Of a stretch of 64,000 nt of DNA, positions 61,030 through 64,000 are shown one piece after another (the first letter of the stretch is position 1; every line of letters starts with the position of its first letter). The DNA lies in contig NZ_CP015594.1 in NCBI RefSeq assembly GCF_001647675.1, positions 806,001-870,000 on the forward strand, in the 5' to 3' direction. This DNA comes from Acinetobacter sp. NCu2D-2 (GTDB lineage Bacteria; Pseudomonadota; Gammaproteobacteria; Pseudomonadales; Moraxellaceae). A model generated the notes under the pieces. It did no database searches. It saw only the letters and a program-made list of their open reading frames with translations, and was not told where the DNA came from. The position numbers and the translations under genes are program-made.

Positions 61030-62457
61030 TTAATTCTTATTGTGATACAACCAATAGTAACTTGCATAACAGAAGGCCATAAACAGTAAGCAGCCAATAA
61101 AGCCCGAAAGCATTTCAGGGTCTGCTGCCATACTTAAACCGGTTGCTGTACAAGTTGCAAAACCTAAAATCGGCACAAGCGGGAACCATGGAGTACGGAA
61201 CTTAAGTTCGGAAACCGTATGACCTTGTTTGAGCCATTGGCGACGGAAATTAAATTGGCTCCAGCAAATGCTCATCCAAACGATGACCATAGTAAATGCT
61301 GCAACACCCATCAGGTTTTTAAAGATCACATCTGCGCCAAATTGTTCAGACAATAAGCCCGGTAAACCACCAATCATGGTTACCCAAATGGCAATATGCG
61401 GCACGCCTGATTTATTTACTTTTGCAAAAATTTTCGGCAATTGATTTTGTGCAGCTAAGGCCCACATCATCCGAGAAGCCGCGTACAGACCTGAGTTTGC
61501 TGTAGACAATAGCGCGGTGATAATTACAAAGCGAATAAAGTCTTCTGCATAGGGAATCCCCATTTGGGTAAATACAGAAACAAACGGACTGCTACTTAAG
61601 CCACCATGACCACCGACTTGTAAACCTGTGTCGGTATAGGTCAATAATGAACTAATCACAATAATGGTACCGACAAAGAAAATAATCAGGCGCCACACCG
61701 CAGCATGAATGGCTTTCGGTACGTTTTTCTCAGGATTTTCAGTTTCGCCTGCCGCGATCCCGATCATTTCTGTACCGTTAAAGGCAAAATTTACAATCAA
61801 AAGCGTAGTAAAGAGCGGAATTAAACCGTTTGGTAGCCAACCATGTTCGGTGAGATTGTGGAACATTGGTGCAGATTCATAACCTGCATACGGAATAAAG
61901 CCGAAAATACAACTAAAGCCAAGAATGATGAATAATAGAACTGTTGCAACTTTAATAAATGAGAGCCAAAACTCTGATTCTGCAAAGGTACGGGTTGAAC
62001 TCAAATTAGAAATTAAAACACCAGCGGCAAAAATTAAGGTCCATAACCAGATTGAGGTCTGTGGAAACCATTCTTGCATCAAAATAGCGGCGGCAGTGAA
62101 TTCAGTACCGAGGGTCGCTGACCAGCCCAGCCAGTACATCCATGACACCATATAGCCTGTACCTGGGCCAATGTAATTCGTTGCAAACGCACCAAATGAG
62201 CCAGAAACAGGTAAATGGACAGCAAGTTCACCTAAGCAGAGCATCACCATATAGGCAATCAAACCACCAATAATATAGGCAAGGACAGCACCTAATGGGC
62301 CAGCTTGTGAAATTACTTCACCTGAACCCATAAATAGACCTGTACCGATTGCACCACCGAGGGACAACATCACCAAATGGCGTGTCGTCATTGCGCGTTT
62401 AAGCGTAAGAGCTTGTCCTTCTCCAGACGACTGGGAAGGAGATGAGGGAGAATGCAT
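61030..62457 (-). CDS. APC amino-acid permease, AAT family (MmuP-like), paralogue 2
   Basis: This 475-residue paralogue of the permease at 59157-60569 aligns along its whole length: GGAIGTGLFMGSGEVISQAG, GELAVHLPVSGSFGAFATNYIGPGTG, VNFAFNGTEMIGIAAGETENP and PWFPLVPILGFATC. An insertion of a few Gly residues (LQVGGHGGLSSSPF) distinguishes it. The ATG at 62457 is chosen over a TTG two codons upstream; neither has a clear ribosome site. Likely a second amino-acid or S-methylmethionine transporter after duplication. Confidence 0.85.
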   Translation of the reverse strand: MHSPSSPSQSSGEGQALTLKRAMTTRHLVMLSLGGAIGTGLFMGSGEVISQAGPLGAVLAYIIGGLIAYMVMLCLGELAVHLPVSGSFGAFATNYIGPGTGYMVSWMYWLGWSATLGTEFTAAAILMQEWFPQTSIWLWTLIFAAGVLISNLSSTRTFAESEFWLSFIKVATVLLFIILGFSCIFGFIPYAGYESAPMFHNLTEHGWLPNGLIPLFTTLLIVNFAFNGTEMIGIAAGETENPEKNVPKAIHAAVWRLIIFFVGTIIVISSLLTYTDTGLQVGGHGGLSSSPFVSVFTQMGIPYAEDFIRFVIITALLSTANSGLYAASRMMWALAAQNQLPKIFAKVNKSGVPHIAIWVTMIGGLPGLLSEQFGADVIFKNLMGVAAFTMVIVWMSICWSQFNFRRQWLKQGHTVSELKFRTPWFPLVPILGFATCTATGLSMAADPEMLSGFIGCLLFMAFCYASYYWLYHNKN

Positions 62458-62754
62458 TGACAAATCTTAAGAGAGATTGAAAACAACTATTTTAAAGAGA
62501 TTCTAATCAAAATTATCATATATCGAGATTATTCTATTAAATTGTATTTTTGATTTAAAAAATAAATTAAATTAGTACTTTAGTGAATATGCATTAAGAT
62601 TTTTCTTGATATAAAAGAGGCTAAAATTATACAAAATGGTAAAATAATGAACAGCTTAATTTTAATACAGATGTGGAATAGGAAGATTTAGTCCCCGCAT
62701 TGTCACAGAGAAATAAAACAATAAAACGGGGACATTTTTACGCTGAACGAAAAT
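62458..62754. other. Intergenic region between permease 2 and rnt
   Basis: These 297 bases are AT-rich and contain no ORF with coding character. GTCCCCG (62691) and CGGGGAC (62727) could pair over a 29-base loop near the end of rnt, but the T tract lies on the plus strand side, so it is only a weak terminator candidate. Confidence 0.4.
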
Positions 62755-63411
62755 TTATTCCGTTACCAGTGTATCGAGTAGGTGTGGGCCAAGTTTGTTC
62801 AGAATGAAACAGAACAATTCAGCGGTTTTTTGTGTGTCATACAGTGCTGAATGCGCTTCTTTACCATCAAATTCAATACCAGCTTGAATACAAGACTTCG
62901 CCAGTACAGTTTGACCAAACATCACCGCGCTTAAAGTCACTGTATCGAATACAGAAAAGCTATGGAACGGATTTTGATTTTTGGTGCCTGTACGGGCAAT
63001 TGCGGCTTGAACAAAGCCTAAATCGAAATGAGCATTGTGACCGACAAGAACAGCATGGGTGCAGTTTTGTTGACGACGAACTTCATTAATTGATTTAAAA
63101 ATACGTTTTAACGCTGTTTTTTCATCTTCCGCCATGGCGATACGCATAGGGTTAGATGGATCAATCCCAATAAATTCCAATGAACGACGGTCTAAGTTTG
63201 CACCTTCAAAAGGATTGATATGTGCATGATGTGCCTCACCTGGCACAAATTGACCTTCTTCATTATAAATAATCGGAATTGCAGCGATTTCCAGTAATGC
63301 ATCAGTCTGTGCATTGAAACCAGCTGTTTCTACATCGACAACAACTGGTAAGAATCCACGGAAACGTTGACCAATGACTGGGAGAGCTTCATTTGTCACA
63401 CTTTTCTCCAT
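62755..63411 (-). CDS. rnt: Ribonuclease T
   Basis: RNase T is a DEDDh exonuclease that trims tRNA and 23S/5S rRNA 3' ends. The 218-residue protein carries [22 protein letters not shown] (Asp and Glu), [13 protein letters not shown] (Asp) and [15 protein letters not shown] (His and Asp). Its start lies inside the end of pyrC (16-base overlap), giving coupled translation, and this pair is common in Acinetobacter and Pseudomonas. Confidence 0.95.
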   Translation of the reverse strand: MEKSVTNEALPVIGQRFRGFLPVVVDVETAGFNAQTDALLEIAAIPIIYNEEGQFVPGEAHHAHINPFEGANLDRRSLEFIGIDPSNPMRIAMAEDEKTALKRIFKSINEVRRQQNCTHAVLVGHNAHFDLGFVQAAIARTGTKNQNPFHSFSVFDTVTLSAVMFGQTVLAKSCIQAGIEFDGKEAHSALYDTQKTAELFCFILNKLGPHLLDTLVTE

Positions 63412-64000
63412 TGGATGGTTTTACCCGCATACAACGGAATAATTTGTTCACCATCCAAATAGTCTAAACTTGTCGGAATCACTTGATCTTCTTTCACCAA
63501 TGTAATGGTATTGGTGTTGCGAGGTAGTCCGTAGAAGTCTGCACCAAAGTGACTAGCGAAACCTTCTAAACGGTCAATACGACCTACTTGATCAAATGCC
63601 TGAGCGTATAGCTCAATTGCGGTAGGGGCACTATAGCATCCTGCACAGCCACATGCATTTTCTTTTGCATTTTTTGAGTGCGGTGCGCTGTCAGTGCCTA
63701 AGAAAAATTTAGGATTGCCACTGGTTGCCACTTCAAGCAAGGTTTGCTGATGGGTTTGACGTTTCAAAATCGGTAAGCAATAGAAATGCGGTTTCACGCC
63801 ACCGACCAACATATCATTACGGTTAAATAATAAATGTTGTGGAGTGATACTCGCAGCCACATTGCGATCTTGCTCTAAAACAAAGTTCGCGGCTTCACTT
63901 GTCGTAATATGTTCAAGTACAAGTTTCAGTTTAGGGAACTGTTTTAAAAGGGGGGCAAGGACTTCATCTAAGAAGCGCTTTTCACGGTCAAAAATATCAA
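63396..64000 (-). CDS. pyrC: Dihydroorotase PyrC, C-terminal part (partial)
   Basis: The frame is open to the window end, covering 200 codons (the start lies beyond). It encodes the C-terminal half of a class II dihydroorotase, which forms dihydroorotate in pyrimidine synthesis: [18 protein letters not shown] (zinc-binding His), [37 protein letters not shown] and [21 protein letters not shown] (catalytic Asp region). The end GKTIQWRKV overlaps the rnt start by 16 bases. Confidence 0.93.
   Translation of the reverse strand, partial: DIFDREKRFLDEVLAPLLKQFPKLKLVLEHITTSEAANFVLEQDRNVAASITPQHLLFNRNDMLVGGVKPHFYCLPILKRQTHQQTLLEVATSGNPKFFLGTDSAPHSKNAKENACGCAGCYSAPTAIELYAQAFDQVGRIDRLEGFASHFGADFYGLPRNTNTITLVKEDQVIPTSLDYLDGEQIIPLYAGKTIQWRKV

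Noticed and set aside
62691..62733. Strong terminator after rnt
   Set aside because: The stem is only 7 bp over a 29-base loop, and the T tract is on the wrong strand for rnt.

Overview
The window is chromosomal DNA from an Acinetobacter-like gammaproteobacterium. It is AT-rich, and it carries gene orders known from that genus and its relatives: a coiled-coil gene, zapA and the 6S RNA gene opposite ygfB, pepP, ubiH and ubiI; pyrC overlapping rnt; an RNase HI-DnaQ fusion next to fimL and nudC; and a Bap-type adhesin. Species was not determined.

Layout. 1-5963: a lipoprotein start, a YgiD-like dioxygenase, rlmH, an M28-like protein that has lost metal ligands, lon, and the 5-formyl-THF cyclo-ligase gene. 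6536-12852: a 1946-residue type I-secreted Bap-like adhesin and a small secreted protein. 12974-28537: a 15.5-kb integrative mobilizable element (IME) flanked by a 54-bp perfect direct repeat, which is the 3' end of the 6S RNA gene ssrS. The intact ssrS lies at the right edge, on the minus strand. 28766-38205: a cell-division gene pair opposite ygfB, pepP, ubiH and ubiI. Two insertion sequences, a diguanylate cyclase gene broken by an amber codon, and a small membrane protein gene lie between pepP and ubiH. 38377-54837: housekeeping genes (SutA-like, rsmI, yraN, dolP, an esterase, nudC, fimL, rnhA-dnaQ, an eight-LysM mltD) and the yejABEF peptide importer. 54937-64000: an OYE-type flavoprotein, a GST, a haem-oxygenase-like diiron protein, four identical tRNA-Glu genes interleaved with two paralogous amino-acid permeases, rnt, and part of pyrC.

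The IME is the most interesting part. From the left it holds an excisionase-like HTH gene, an XRE regulator with a clear inverted-repeat operator, a lone AT-rich gene for a CHAT (caspase-like) protease, an oriT candidate, and mobC and mobA with two further mob genes overprinted in another frame inside mobA (the ColE1 arrangement). These are followed by an AbiEi-type antitoxin without a toxin, a DnaC-like helicase loader with a DUF1376-type protein, a Cro-like regulator, a four-gene ABC-three-component (ABC-3C) conflict operon, a HAD hydrolase, and the tyrosine integrase. The first gene of the ABC-3C operon is a 57-codon membrane-protein gene, short enough to be missed easily. Its C-terminal GGDIAGRDI motif recurs at the N-terminus of the next protein. 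I read the island as a mobilizable carrier of at least two candidate defence modules, the CHAT protease and the ABC-3C operon. Function is inferred from family resemblance and has not been demonstrated.

All calls come from reading the sequence. No database search or structure prediction was run.
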